In this document: positions 11,833 to 23,400 of the stretch, piece by piece
Numbering within the stretch: the stretch's first letter is position 1
Layout: every line of letters starts with the position of its first letter
DNA from: Pseudohongiella sp. O18
GTDB taxonomy: Bacteria; Pseudomonadota; Gammaproteobacteria; Pseudomonadales; Pseudohongiellaceae
Direction: 5' to 3'
DNA: 64,000 bases
Assembly: GCF_021729085.1 (NCBI RefSeq)
Contig: NZ_JAJSAR010000001.1
Location: 682,001 to 746,000 of the forward strand
Position numbers and translations under genes: made by a program
Notes under the pieces: model-generated
Seen by the model: only the letters and a program-made list of their open reading frames with translations
Databases searched by the model: none
Told to the model about the DNA's origin: nothing

Positions 11833-13350
11833 ATGGAACTAGTGCGAGGTCTTAATGAAAAAGGGCAATTCAAGACCTTACCTGATGGCGTAAAACTCTA
11901 CACGCTGTTTAACAACAAAGTTCCGCAGGCAGACTTTGACGTCACTGATTTGCGCAAACTGGGTGCCGCGATGCGGGACCTGCAGGCCTCCAATGTGTCA
12001 GCAATGGCTGGCTATACCTATCTTGGACAGTTTCTGGCTCATGACCTGAGTCGACTGCGAATTGAGGGCCACAATAAGACGGTCAAATCGTTCACCACCG
12101 ACATCCTGCGCAGCGATGTCAGTTCCGTACTGGATCTCAGCAGTGTTTACGATGGTGCTATAGCTGGCAGTTTGATGAGGAAAACCGGCAGCGCCTTTAT
12201 GGCCCTTGGCGATGCGCAGGTTTCTGATGGGCCCGACATTGTAGGTTACGACCTGCCTCGCAACGGCTTGCGTGCCTGTATCGGCGATGACCGTAATGAC
12301 GAAAATCTAATCGTTTCCCAGCTGCACGTTCAGTTCCTGAAACTTCATAATTTCTTTGTCAGGGAAATCAGCCACGATAGCCCGGAGCTTGGTACTGAAT
12401 TGCTTTTCGAGGCAGCCAGAGAACAGGTCATACTCCACTATCAAGAGGTTATTCTTCATGATTTCCTGTATGAAATTCTCCACCCGGCAGTTTGGAAAGC
12501 CATAATCCTTGAGAACAAACATATACTGTGGGACCCGGACCCTTCAGAGCCAGCAGTATTGCCGGTTGAATACAGCGCCGCTGCCGGCAGGTTTGGGCAC
12601 GCCATGGTACAGAACAACTATAACCTTAATGCAGTGACCAGTGTCAGTGTGTCAGAACTTTTTGAGATGACCGGTGAGGGCCGCTTTGGTGGCAAGTACC
12701 AGCGGATGCCGGCAACCCACTTAGTAGACTGGCGGCTGTTCTTTGACTTTCCAAAACACAATACGCGGGGCTTGCCAACGCGAAACAAGGCATTACGAAT
12801 CTCGCCACGAGTTCGCGTCGATCTGATCAATACACAGTCGTTGCCTGTACCAGAGGAGAGCAACCTGGCTACCCGAAATCTGCTCCGGGGATTGCAGATG
12901 CGACTCAGCTCTGGCCAGGCGACAGTTAATCACCTACTCAATAACTATCAAGCCCGGTTACTTGAGCTGGAAATTCCGATCTGTTTGCTTAATAGAGATC
13001 AACTTAACCTTAATAAGCCAGGTTTTTCGCAACATGTTCTGGATAGCTGCAGTCCGGCACTGAGTACTCATACACCACTTTGGTACTACGTGTTGGCCGA
13101 AGCGTGTGTGGAAACATTTGAAGGGATCGGCAAGCTGGGGCCGCTAGGAAGTCTGATTGTAGCAGAATCTATCCGTGGGCTACTGCAGCTGGACCGAGAT
13201 TCAATAATGTATAAAACGCGCCGACAAGACATCGCCCCCAGCAAGAATATTGCAAATCTCCCAGGGAGAAAGTTTTTGCAAATGAGTGATCTGTTACTTG
13301 CAGCCAACAACAGTATCTCAGATCCGACTAGTTTCATAATAAGGCAGTAG
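11833..13350 (+). CDS. Animal-type haem peroxidase family protein, no signal peptide
   Basis: This 505-residue protein belongs to the animal haem peroxidase/cyclooxygenase superfamily. LGQFLAHDLS supplies the distal His70. RNDEN (Arg154, Glu157) is followed by the LHxxFLxLHNFF helix. AGRFGHAMVQ supplies the proximal His256, and a C-terminal helix contains IGKLGPLGSLIVAESIRGLL. By alignment with myeloperoxidase, the Asp that esterifies haem next to the distal His is Ala69 here, while the Glu is kept. No signal peptide is present, so the protein is predicted cytoplasmic. The reaction (peroxidase, halide oxidation or fatty-acid oxygenation) cannot be read from sequence. It is the third gene of the sigma operon. 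Confidence 0.85.
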   Translation: MELVRGLNEKGQFKTLPDGVKLYTLFNNKVPQADFDVTDLRKLGAAMRDLQASNVSAMAGYTYLGQFLAHDLSRLRIEGHNKTVKSFTTDILRSDVSSVLDLSSVYDGAIAGSLMRKTGSAFMALGDAQVSDGPDIVGYDLPRNGLRACIGDDRNDENLIVSQLHVQFLKLHNFFVREISHDSPELGTELLFEAAREQVILHYQEVILHDFLYEILHPAVWKAIILENKHILWDPDPSEPAVLPVEYSAAAGRFGHAMVQNNYNLNAVTSVSVSELFEMTGEGRFGGKYQRMPATHLVDWRLFFDFPKHNTRGLPTRNKALRISPRVRVDLINTQSLPVPEESNLATRNLLRGLQMRLSSGQATVNHLLNNYQARLLELEIPICLLNRDQLNLNKPGFSQHVLDSCSPALSTHTPLWYYVLAEACVETFEGIGKLGPLGSLIVAESIRGLLQLDRDSIMYKTRRQDIAPSKNIANLPGRKFLQMSDLLLAANNSISDPTSFIIRQ

Positions 13351-13379
13351 CTCCGTTTCAACGTAAAGAGGAATAAAAA

Positions 13380-13904
13380 ATGTCAGTTAATGATTTCTGG
13401 ATGGACATTCAAAATAGTGAGTGGCACTCGGTTGGAGGAAGCACTGTAAGAAACAAACAGTTCAACCCTTTTTCTGATGATGATTGGCGCGCGGGTCTGG
13501 TACGAGACAACGAACCTTATTACCCACCGAGTGGGGTACACATAAAAATAAAAAGCCAGGAAGAGACTCGCGGCGAATACTCCGTCGACCACCACGGTAA
13601 ACCGGAGCAGGTACCGGCAACAAAGCTTAGAACCTTTACGCTGGAAATTTCCGGGGACGACTTTCTGGGGAAAGAAGCACTGAGTGCTGCGAGGTTTCTG
13701 GTTGTTGGTGATCATGCCATCTCCTCGCCGCTGACACTTAGCAGCACCAAGTCAGTTGTGGTGCTTGTGCGTTTGTATACTGCTTCAGACGGAAAGCAGG
13801 TCATGGTCAATGAGCTGATCTGGTCGGTGCAATACGATAAGACACCCGGAAGCACCAAGACTTTCTACGACATCCAGAAGTGGTTTTGCTGCAGGTATCC
13901 ATGA
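13380..13904 (+). CDS. Conserved-looking protein of unknown function
   Basis: I do not recognise this 174-residue protein. It has no signal peptide or membrane segment. It is rich in Asp, Ser and Tyr, with a YYPPSGVHIKIKSQEE segment, a central beta-like part (KLRTFTLEISGDDFLG) and a Cys-Cys near the C terminus. AGAGG precedes the ATG. Its TGA overlaps the ATG of the next gene (ATGA at 13901-13904), so its translation is probably coupled to the secreted CHAT protein. A partner, substrate or inhibitor role is possible but unsupported. Confidence 0.75.
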   Translation: MSVNDFWMDIQNSEWHSVGGSTVRNKQFNPFSDDDWRAGLVRDNEPYYPPSGVHIKIKSQEETRGEYSVDHHGKPEQVPATKLRTFTLEISGDDFLGKEALSAARFLVVGDHAISSPLTLSSTKSVVVLVRLYTASDGKQVMVNELIWSVQYDKTPGSTKTFYDIQKWFCCRYP

Positions 13905-16900
13905 AATCTGGTGCAATAAAATGCGCAGTTTGCGCACTGCTGTTCTTCAGTAGTCAGGCACAAGCACAGTGCCGATCTGAAGATGACAGATTTCGCGCGG
14001 AGCATCTGGTCGAGGTACCTGCAGGTGGATTGCTGCTCGGCATTGAGCCCGGCGCTGAATCACTATTGATAGAGCTGCAGGGGCCACAGCAGTCACTCAA
14101 TTATGCAAGCCCTGCGGGACCTGCGTTAGAGCACTTTATTGTCCTGGGCAGTGAACTTCAAAACGAGTCTTATACGGTTTGTGTGTATGCGCGTTATCCT
14201 CACTCCAGCCCGAGTACACTGCACCTGTATGACATGCCCCTGCGCAGCATCCCTGCCAGTGAAATTGAGTTGCGCACAAGTATGTCCGAGGCCTATGGTT
14301 TTTGGGCAGATGATACCTTCCAGTCACGGGACGAAGCCGTGCAGATATTTGCCAATGTTGCAGCGGCAGCCAGGTCAGTCTCTGAAGATCTGATGAGAGA
14401 TGCTTTGTTGATGATGGCAAAAGCGCAACTACGTCAGGCAGACTTTATAAATGCACTGGACACGCTGTCGGAAATCATCGCCGTACCTGGTGACCCAATA
14501 GAAGACTATAAAACCACGTGGGCAACGGGTGAGGCCAGGCTGCGCCTGAATGATCTGGCTGGCGCCATTGAATCGCTGCAAAGTGCTGCGAACAGTATCG
14601 TAAAGATCCCCGCAGAATTCTCAGACAGGTCGTCGCGCGATCTGGTTGATATTCGCATACTGCTTGCGGAGGCTCTGTTGGCAGCCAGACAAATCGAACA
14701 GGCGGAAGAGCAGATTAGCCTGGCGGCAGAGATGGCCGGCGAGGAGTCGCGCCTGATCGGACGCCTGCATGACGTTATGGGCTTCCTGGCAATCCGACGG
14801 AGTGAACAGCCCGGGTTGGCATTGGCTGAGCAGCGCCAACATCTGTCGGAGGCAATCGACATTATGCTGGCCGGTAGAATCTATTCTGGAGAAGCTGCTG
14901 ATCCTGTGCCGATGGCAGCATTCGAAAACAATCTGGGATTCGTCTACGACCGGTTGGGGGAGTATCGCCGCGCGCTTATACACTATCGCAATATACTGGA
15001 TACGGTTGATCCCGCCGAACATCCTCTCGTGTATCGTTTCGCGTATTCAAACCTGGGTCGGCTGTACCAGGTCACAGCCGACTACGATCGATCTGAAAGT
15101 TACTATCGTCAATCGATCGCTTTCTCCGAGAGCTCCAGCGGAGCTATTTCCACCACACGTTGTGCACTTGGTGCAACACTTCGATTGAGCGGCGATATAG
15201 ATAGCGCATTGATCGAGCAGACTATGTGTCAGCGTCAGGCGGAGGCAACGGGAAATCAGAGAGCCATGATTCTCGCGCGGTATGAGCTCGCTGAAAGTTA
15301 CCTGGCCCAGGGCGATCATGAGCGGGCCTGGCAAAACGTAGAATGGGCCTGGCAGCAACGGCAGACTGACATCAGCCCGGCTCTGCGCGCCCGCATAATG
15401 AGACTCTACGCCTGGTTATTACAGCGCAGAGGTAGTGGCGCTCAGGCATGGGCTACGATTAACGAGTTACTTGTCGAACAGGATGATGATCAGACACGTC
15501 TCGATAAGGCTGACAGAATCGAAAACCTGGCCATGGCCATGAACCTCAGCCTGGAACAGGGAGACATGGCACGGGCTGAACCTTATGGATTAATGGCAAT
15601 TGATCTGATCGAATCCCAATATGAGCAATTTGAGTCCGAACGACTCGGTCCTGCCTGGGGAGCGCGGACGCACAGGATATTTGTTCAGTTGGCAGAAGCG
15701 TATTTAAAGCAGTACCTTGAAAACGGTGAAGCGCAACTGCTGGAGAAAGCGTTCGCAATCACAGAGCGCTCACGGGCCGCGACCCTGCGTCAGCAGTTTG
15801 CAGGACATCAGCTACAGGGCAACAAGACTGGATCTGGCAGCAGCCAGGGGGATGATCCAATCAGTCGATCCGCAGAGAAAGCACAGATAAATGCCATTAG
15901 CCGAATTGCCAATGAGATTGCCAATACAAATGCGGCAGCCAGGATCGATAGCTCAAACATAAGTCTACCCGCCAACTACTATCATCATCAGGACGTGCTG
16001 AGTTTGCATCGATTGCAGGGAGTAATGGGCATGCCCCTGCCTCCTGCAATGACGCTTGCGGAGATACAGTCCAGAATCGAACCCAATCAGGCAGCTCTGT
16101 ACTACCTGATAACCGACTCAGACAACTACGTATTCACGCTGACTGATGAAACACTGACAGTCACTCAATTGGAAAATCTTGAGTCGATCGGGCTGCTGGA
16201 TACTGTGCGGGAACAACTGGCACATCCTGACGCGTCGCCCTACATGGCGCTGGCAGACCTCTCCGGGCATTTGCTTGGAGGTATCTCACAACTGCAAGAT
16301 AAAACAGAGCTGTTGATAGTGCCGCACGGTGCTTTACACCGAATGCCATTTGCTGCACTGCCGATACCAGGCAAGCCAGGGTACACGCCATTGATTTCCC
16401 AATACACGGTTCAAATTCTGCCATCATTAACCGCCTTCCTGATGGACAAGCCGCTTAACGCCAGCAACACGCAGCTTGATGTTGCTGTGTTTGCCGATCC
16501 GGTATTCGACAGGGATCAATTGACACAACTTGTCGCGACGCTCGATACCGCAGAGCCATCCGAACTGAGGGGTTGGTCTGACAGTCTGCAGAGGCTTCCG
16601 AACACGGCAACTGAGGCAAATAATCTCACAGCGCTTTTTGGCGATGACAGGACACAGCTTTTTACTGGTCAACGTGCCTCGCGAGGCAACCTGGCACGTG
16701 ATGATGTCCGGAATGCCAAAGTCCTGCACATAGCGACACATGGCTACTTTAATGCTGACAATGAGGACAATGTCGGTCTGGGGCTGTCAGTCATCGATGA
16801 GAACGGCAACCCGGACACTGGCTTTGTTACATTACCAGAACTGTTTTCATACAGGTTCAACAACGAACTTATTGTTGTCAGCGGTTGTGATACGGCCATG

Positions 16901-17194
16901 GGCCGGGAGCTGGCAGGCGAAGGCATGATGGGTCTGACACGTGGTTTTATCGCGCAGGGCGCCAGACACGTGATTTCGACCTTATGGCCAGTGTCAGACC
17001 GGGCGTCGGCGGAATTCATGGCCATTTTTTACCGCCATCTTCACCAGACTGGACATGTGGCCGATGCGCTAAAATCGGCACAATTGGAGCTTCAGCAGAA
17101 TCCGAATTACCGCGCTCCATTCTACTGGGCTGCCTATGTTCTTACGTCAACACATCAAGACCCGCAGCTTCGATTTACGCCCACCACGCAATAA
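13901..17194 (+). CDS. Secreted TPR-CHAT family cysteine protease
   Basis: This 1097-residue protein begins with a Sec signal peptide (MKSGAIKCAVCALLFFSSQAQA, cleavage near residue 22). The residue before the following Cys is Gln, so it is not a lipobox. Residues about 130-640 are helical TPR-type repeats, for example FENNLGFVYDRLGEYRRALI. The C-terminal CHAT domain (about 760-1090) has the caspase-like dyad His947 in HIATHGYF and Cys996 in SGCDTAMG, plus GARHVISTLWPVSD. The ATG at 13901 is chosen for the ATGA overlap and because it starts the signal peptide. The active site is intact. Its neighbour, a giant exported protein, is an attractive but unproven substrate. Confidence 0.92.
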   Translation: MKSGAIKCAVCALLFFSSQAQAQCRSEDDRFRAEHLVEVPAGGLLLGIEPGAESLLIELQGPQQSLNYASPAGPALEHFIVLGSELQNESYTVCVYARYPHSSPSTLHLYDMPLRSIPASEIELRTSMSEAYGFWADDTFQSRDEAVQIFANVAAAARSVSEDLMRDALLMMAKAQLRQADFINALDTLSEIIAVPGDPIEDYKTTWATGEARLRLNDLAGAIESLQSAANSIVKIPAEFSDRSSRDLVDIRILLAEALLAARQIEQAEEQISLAAEMAGEESRLIGRLHDVMGFLAIRRSEQPGLALAEQRQHLSEAIDIMLAGRIYSGEAADPVPMAAFENNLGFVYDRLGEYRRALIHYRNILDTVDPAEHPLVYRFAYSNLGRLYQVTADYDRSESYYRQSIAFSESSSGAISTTRCALGATLRLSGDIDSALIEQTMCQRQAEATGNQRAMILARYELAESYLAQGDHERAWQNVEWAWQQRQTDISPALRARIMRLYAWLLQRRGSGAQAWATINELLVEQDDDQTRLDKADRIENLAMAMNLSLEQGDMARAEPYGLMAIDLIESQYEQFESERLGPAWGARTHRIFVQLAEAYLKQYLENGEAQLLEKAFAITERSRAATLRQQFAGHQLQGNKTGSGSSQGDDPISRSAEKAQINAISRIANEIANTNAAARIDSSNISLPANYYHHQDVLSLHRLQGVMGMPLPPAMTLAEIQSRIEPNQAALYYLITDSDNYVFTLTDETLTVTQLENLESIGLLDTVREQLAHPDASPYMALADLSGHLLGGISQLQDKTELLIVPHGALHRMPFAALPIPGKPGYTPLISQYTVQILPSLTAFLMDKPLNASNTQLDVAVFADPVFDRDQLTQLVATLDTAEPSELRGWSDSLQRLPNTATEANNLTALFGDDRTQLFTGQRASRGNLARDDVRNAKVLHIATHGYFNADNEDNVGLGLSVIDENGNPDTGFVTLPELFSYRFNNELIVVSGCDTAMGRELAGEGMMGLTRGFIAQGARHVISTLWPVSDRASAEFMAIFYRHLHQTGHVADALKSAQLELQQNPNYRAPFYWAAYVLTSTHQDPQLRFTPTTQ

Positions 17195-17413
17195 GTGCCA
17201 AGCCCCTCCTTTGGGTACCAGTGACACCCCAGAAATATCACGCAAAAAAGCAATTTCTTTTCGTTTTGACTGAGACATTGACTGCTGTCACGACAGAGAC
17301 CTCCTGAGCAGACCCACAAAGTCTGCACGCAGCTTTTTGGACCCATCCACCGGGTCAATCCAAACACTGGATCGAATCAGATAAGTCGCCATTCAGAATC
17401 AGGAATCTGTGTC
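17195..17413 (+). promoter_or_regulatory. Leader of the giant gene with shared promoter-like motif
   Basis: The spacer carries CTGAGACAT at 17270-17278 and GACAG at 17292-17296, 13 bases apart, exactly as at 10344-10370. GACAG is also half of the small dyad CTGTC-AC-GACAG (17285-17296). About 118 bases separate the motif from the giant gene start. No clear terminator for the upstream CHAT gene is seen, so the giant gene may be read both from here and by read-through. Confidence 0.4.
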
Positions 17414-20400
17414 ATGACAATAACAGCAGCCCTTCAATCAGCACAATTGCAGTCAGTTTCTGGTGAGGCCACGAACGACCGGCGCCGAAGTGATGACAAA
17501 CGCATCTCTGCAATGGCGGTCCTGGCAATCAGCCTTTTTCTGGGCTTGGGCCAAATTGGTAACGCGGCTGCACAGTCTGACACACGGGCCGTCCTTGAGG
17601 CACTGTACAACGCCACCGGCGGCGCCAACTGGTCCAACAACACCGGCTGGCTGGGTGAAGCGGGCACCGAGTGTGACTGGTTTGGTGTGCAGTGTGACCA
17701 GCAAGGTGCTCTGACAGGCCTGAATCTGGCCAACAACAGCCTGACCGGTGAGTTGCCGGCAGCGCTGTGGAGCGCCTCAACGCTGCAGTTCCTGAGCCTG
17801 CACAGCAACAATCTCTCCGGCGCACTGCCCGATGCGCAAACCTTTGCAGCCCTGACCCAACTGGGCAGCCTGGATCTGGGGGGCAATGATTACACTGGTT
17901 CTCTGCCGGCCGGTGTCGGCAGTGCCAGCAACCTGCGTAATCTGTTCCTGTGGGGTAACCAGTTCAGCGGATCGATTCCGGCAGAGTGGGCCAACCTGAC
18001 ATTGTTGGAGAACCTGTCGGTGGGTGGCAACAACACCCTCAGTGGGTCAATCCCGACCTTCCTGGGCAGCCTGAGCAATCTGGTACAACTGGACCTGGCC
18101 TACAACGCCTTCACTGGCGCGGTCCCGGCCGAGCTGGCAAATCTGGGCAATGCGACCTCGATCAACCTTCGCAGTAACCAGCTCAGCGGCGCGGTGCCCC
18201 AGGCCATCCTGGATAAACTGGATGTGATCAATCTGTGGGCCAACCCTCAGCTGACCGGCCTGACGCTGGGCAGTGAGGCCGCCTGTGATAACCAGACGGC
18301 TCTGACAGTAGGCGTGCGAGCAAATGGTGAGCTGACCCCATTTACTGACTGCTACTTCGAAGAAGACAACATCGTGGCGGACTTCTTCAGTCTGGATCTG
18401 AGTGGCGAATCAGGCACGACCTTGCTCAACGTACAGGCCTATTCCGATCACTACTACCCACACGTAGGTGTGCTGGACAGCAACAGTTACGAAGGTCTGG
18501 ATATCGTGGATACCCAGGTCCAGCAAAATGGCCTGTCATTTGAGGTAGCGCTGCCACCGGGGCAGTATGTGCTGTACATCCATGGTGGCACTTACCAGCC
18601 ACAGAATGTAGCGGCAACTGGCACCTACTGGCTGGAGGCAACACTGACTAACGAGCTTCAGTCAGGATGTCTTGATTTCAACAACACCTGGGTGACCAAG
18701 GGTGTTGAGCTTGGTGGTTCAATCAGCAGCGACGACTGCCTGGATGAATTCGGTGATCCGGATCGTCTGTTCGACTCCTACGCCATCTGGCTGGAGCAAG
18801 GCGACTCAGTAACCGTGACGCTGGAGGCTGAGATTGCCACCCAGCTCCTCAGCTTCAGTGATTCTGCGTTTATTGCGGGAACACCAAACACCGCCGCTGG
18901 CGTAAAACACGGGCTGACGGTCACCGCGACCGATCGCGGCTGGCACCGCTTTGCGCCATACACTACCAACAACAACCCGACCGAGACCGGCGCCTACACC
19001 ATTCGTTTCATTGAAACGCCAGTCTTTGGCGACACGCAGGCCTGTACGCAGAACCTGCCGGGCATTGCACTGGGTGGTTCGGCCAACGGCTCACTGAACA
19101 GTGAGACCGACTGTTTGCACTTCAATCGGCTGAGTGACAGATATGTTCTGACGCTGAGTGAGTCGACACTGTTTCGGATGGATGTGACAACGGATGGTTT
19201 TAACCCGCTCATCGGGCTGTTTAGAGCGGGCAACGCTGATCTCCTGCTGGGCAATCGCTCCAGCGCGAGCACCAGTGTCAGTCTCGAACTCTTCCTTGCG
19301 CCGGGTCAGTACTGGCTGTTCGTCAGCAGTGCACAGCAGGTGCTGGACACCGCACCACAAGGCACCTATTCACTGAATGTCGGCGCTGCTCTGCCGTTGT
19401 CCCAGATGCAGACCACCGGCTGTGCGGGTGGCAATACCCGTCTCGTGATTGATGGTACCACTGCGCTGACCGGCGAGGTTGCAGCAGGCGACTGCCAGGA
19501 CAGTAACTCTACTGTCGGTATTGAAGCTGGCAGTCCAGAATACGATGGTTACCAGCTGGTATTACCAGAAGGCGCACCCGAGATTCAAATGAATCTTGAA
19601 GCTGCTTTCCCCGCGCGCTTGAGTGTCTGGCGCGCTGGCCAGTTTGTTCAGTTCTGGGACGTCGCAGCCGGACAGAGCACTCAGCAATCGTTGACTACCG
19701 CTGGCTCGTATCAGATCTACGTGCTTGGCCAGCAGGGGCCGAACTCTCAAAGTGGCGCTGACCGCGGCACATATTCACTGACGCTGACACCACAGGTGGG
19801 AGATGCGCAGGCATGCAGCACACTGTCCAGTATATCCCTGGACAGCAGCACGGATGGCTTGCTGGACCGAAACGACGATTGTTTCCAGAATGGTCGACTG
19901 ATTGACCGCTATTCACTGACCTTGACTGAAACCACATTGTTCCGGGTCTCACAGATCAACAATCAGTTTGCACCGTTTACCGGTATTTACAATGCAGACG
20001 GCAGCCGTCTGTTGGGAAGTCGTTTGGCGCAGACCAATGTCTACACTGAATACCTGCTGCCGGCGGGCCAGTATCAGGTTTTTGCCAGCAGTCGATTTAC
20101 CGATGCACTGATACCTCCGGCTGGCAGCTATACGTTGCAGATCAGTGCCGCATTGCCAATGAGCGACCTGCAGACTAACTCATTGTACGGACCAACCAGG
20201 TTGATTCCTGAAGGGAGTGTCGAAGCGGCGCTTACTAACACAGACTCTGTCGACCCTGTTATTCAGGATGGTGTGACGCGCTACATTGATGGTTACAGTT
20301 TTGCAGTACCGGCGGGAGAAACCATTACGGCGACGCTTGACGCCAGCTTCCTTTACCGATTTGTAAAGTGGGCCGGTACGTCTTTCTCTGAATTGACACT

Positions 20401-23400
20401 GGACGAAACCGATATTCAGATAGATGCCGCGAATGTCTCTGCCAGCAAAGTGCTTACGGGCCCTGCCAACTATCTACTGTACATATTGGGTAATGCGGAG
20501 GCAGTGACAGGCTCATACACGCTGAGTTTTGCTTCAGGTGTAGGTACTACTGCGCAGTACGACGCTCTGCTTGCCCTGTACAATGCAACCGGTGGCGCCA
20601 ACTGGACCAACAATGCTGGATGGCTCGGAGCTGCGGGTACCGAGTGTAGCTGGCACGGTATCAGTTGTCAGAACGGAGTCGTGACCCAGATTGATCTGGG
20701 CGGCAACAACCTGGTGGGAACACTGCCATCAGAGCTGGGCTCGTTAACCAGCCTGACAGGCCTTTGGTTATGGGATAACCGCCTTGAAGGAGCTGTTCCG
20801 GCTTCGCTGGGCAATCTGGTCAACCTGACCCACCTGGATCTGTCTTATAACCTGCTGACAGGACAGGTGCCGGCTTCGCTTGCCAATCTGACCAACGCGC
20901 AAAGCATCAATTTGCGTAATAACCTGCTCAGTGGCGATGTCCCTCAGGCGGTGCTGGATACAGGCATCGTCAATCTGTGGGGCAATATTGCGCTGAACCT
21001 GGCTAAAGGTGATCCGGCTGCCTGTGCGGTGGACGATCAGTTAGTGGTGGGCGGTTCGGTCGCTGGTGAGCTGTCTCCGTTCACTGACTGCTATGTGGAA
21101 AGCGAGAATGTGATGGCTGATTTCTATCAGCTTGACCTCAGTGCCGCGCAAGGCACCACGCTGGTTCGCATCGAAGGTGACTCGCAGTTCTTCTGGCCAC
21201 ACATGGGCATCATCGGGGCAGAAGGTCTGGGCGATCGTGATATTGTGGAACGTCAGGTCGGTGAGCCACCTTTTGCCTTCGAGGCTGCGCTGGCCCCGGG
21301 TGAGTACACTATCTACTTCCACGGTGGAGAGTATACCGGCGACAAGAATGCCAATGTTCCTGCAACCGGTTCGTACTCCTTAAGTGTCACGGCCATCAAT
21401 GAGCTGCAGGTCGGCTGTCGTGAGTTCAACAACACCTGGGTGACCAAGGGTGTTGAGCTTGGTGGTTCAATCAGCAGCGACGACTGCCTGGATGACTTTA
21501 ATGAGCCACACCGCCTGTTTGACTCCTATGCCATTTGGCTGGAGCAGGGCGAGTCAGTGACCGTAGCGCTGGAAGCCGACATCGATACCCAGATCCTCAG
21601 CTTCAATGAAGCTGGGTTTATCACGGCGTCCTTCGGCCCGGCTAACATCAAACACGGTGTGACGGTTACAGCGACCAGCAGTGGCTGGCACCGCTTCGCC
21701 CCGTACACCACCAACAACAACCCGACCGAGACCGGTGCCTACACCATCCGCTTTATTGAGCCACCGGTGTTTGGGAATGCTCAGGCCTGTTCGACAAACA
21801 TTCCTGACCTGGCGCTGGGAGGTAATGTCAGTGGAGCTCTGAACAACGATACGGACTGTTTCGAGTTTGGTCGCCTGCGTGATTACTACCGCCTGAACAT
21901 CAGTGAGCCGACGCTTTTGAGAGCGGAAGTGCAAACAGATGAAACTACCGGCTACATGCCGATGCTTGGCATCACTCGCGCATGGGACTCATCCATGCTG
22001 CTTGGCAGTCGAGTTGCTGTAAACAACACTGTAACTCTTGAGATGTTCCTGGCCCCTGGCCAGTACTGGCTGTTTGCCTCCAGTCGCTTCACGGCACTGG
22101 ACACAGCAATCGAGGGTAACTACACCCTGAACCTCAGTCAGGCCTTGCCCATCGATCAGATGCAGACCGGCGGCTGTACGGCCGGTGATACCCGTCTGGT
22201 GCTTGGCGGCCCGCTGGTGATAGACGGCCAGGTGGGTGAGGGTGACTGTATCGACAGCAGCCAGTTCGGTGAACAGGCCGGCTTCCCCGAGAGAGACTCG
22301 TATCAACTGGTTGTGCCCGAAGGCGCTCTGCCGGTGCAGGTCGATCTGCAGGCGAGCTTCAATGCCCGTCTGGCGGTCTGGCGTAACGGTCAGCCTCTGG
22401 CTACCCCGACCGTCGATGAGCAGGGTCAGGCCAGCTATACGATTAACGGAGCGGGCTCCTACCAGATCAACGTGCTGGGCCAGCTTGGACCAGATTCACA
22501 AAGCGGGGCGGATAGGGGCAGCTACCAGCTGGCCATCACACCGCTGATAGGTAATGAGGCAGCGTGTAGCAACGTCCCGACTATCAACCTGAGTGACAGC
22601 ATTAACAGCACCCTGGATCGACTGACGGATTGCTACCGCAACGGTCGGATGGTTGACCGTTATCTGCTGGAACTGGAAGAGACCACACTGTTCCGTGTGC
22701 AGCAGAGCAGTCAGGGCTTTGCGCCGCTGACAGGTGTCATGGCGGCAGAGGATCAGTCGCGCATATTCGGCACGCGGCTAAACACCGCACCAGTGAATGG
22801 CGTATTCAATGTCTACACCGAGTACCTGTTGCCGGCCGGCCAGTACTGGGTATTCGCCAGCAGCGTCCAGACCGATGGCCTGATGCCCCCGGTGGGCAGC
22901 TACACGCTGAACCTCAGCCTGGCGCTGCCGATCAGTGACATCCAGAGCAATCCGCAGTTCGGTCCGACCCGACTGGTGCCGCAGGGCACCATCGAGGGTA
23001 CGCTGAGCAACACCGATGCGATGGATCTGTTTGCCGCCACAGCAGAGCAGCAACGCTACCTGGATGCCTACAGCTTTGCGGTAGCAGAGAACGAGCGCAT
23101 CACGGTGACACTGCAGGCGGGTTATCCGATCCTGCTGTCGAAGTGGCAGGGTACCAACTTCTCCAACCTGCAGTATGTGGAGGCTCAGCCTGCGGCGGCC
23201 AACACAGCGGTCAGCTATGAGCTTGAAGGTCCCGCCAACTACATCATGTATGTGATCGGCAATGCCGATGGGGTGACCGGACCTTACACCATAAGCTTTG
23301 ATGATGGCAGCACAACTGCGGCCGCGACTCGCGCGGTACTGCAGGCTGTTTATGACGCAACTAATGGCGCCACTTGGACCAACAATACCAACTGGCTGAG

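Noticed and set aside
13901-13980. Lipoprotein signal in the CHAT protein (AQAQC)
   Set aside because: The residue before Cys is Gln, so the lipobox is not satisfied; ordinary signal peptidase cleavage after AQA fits better.
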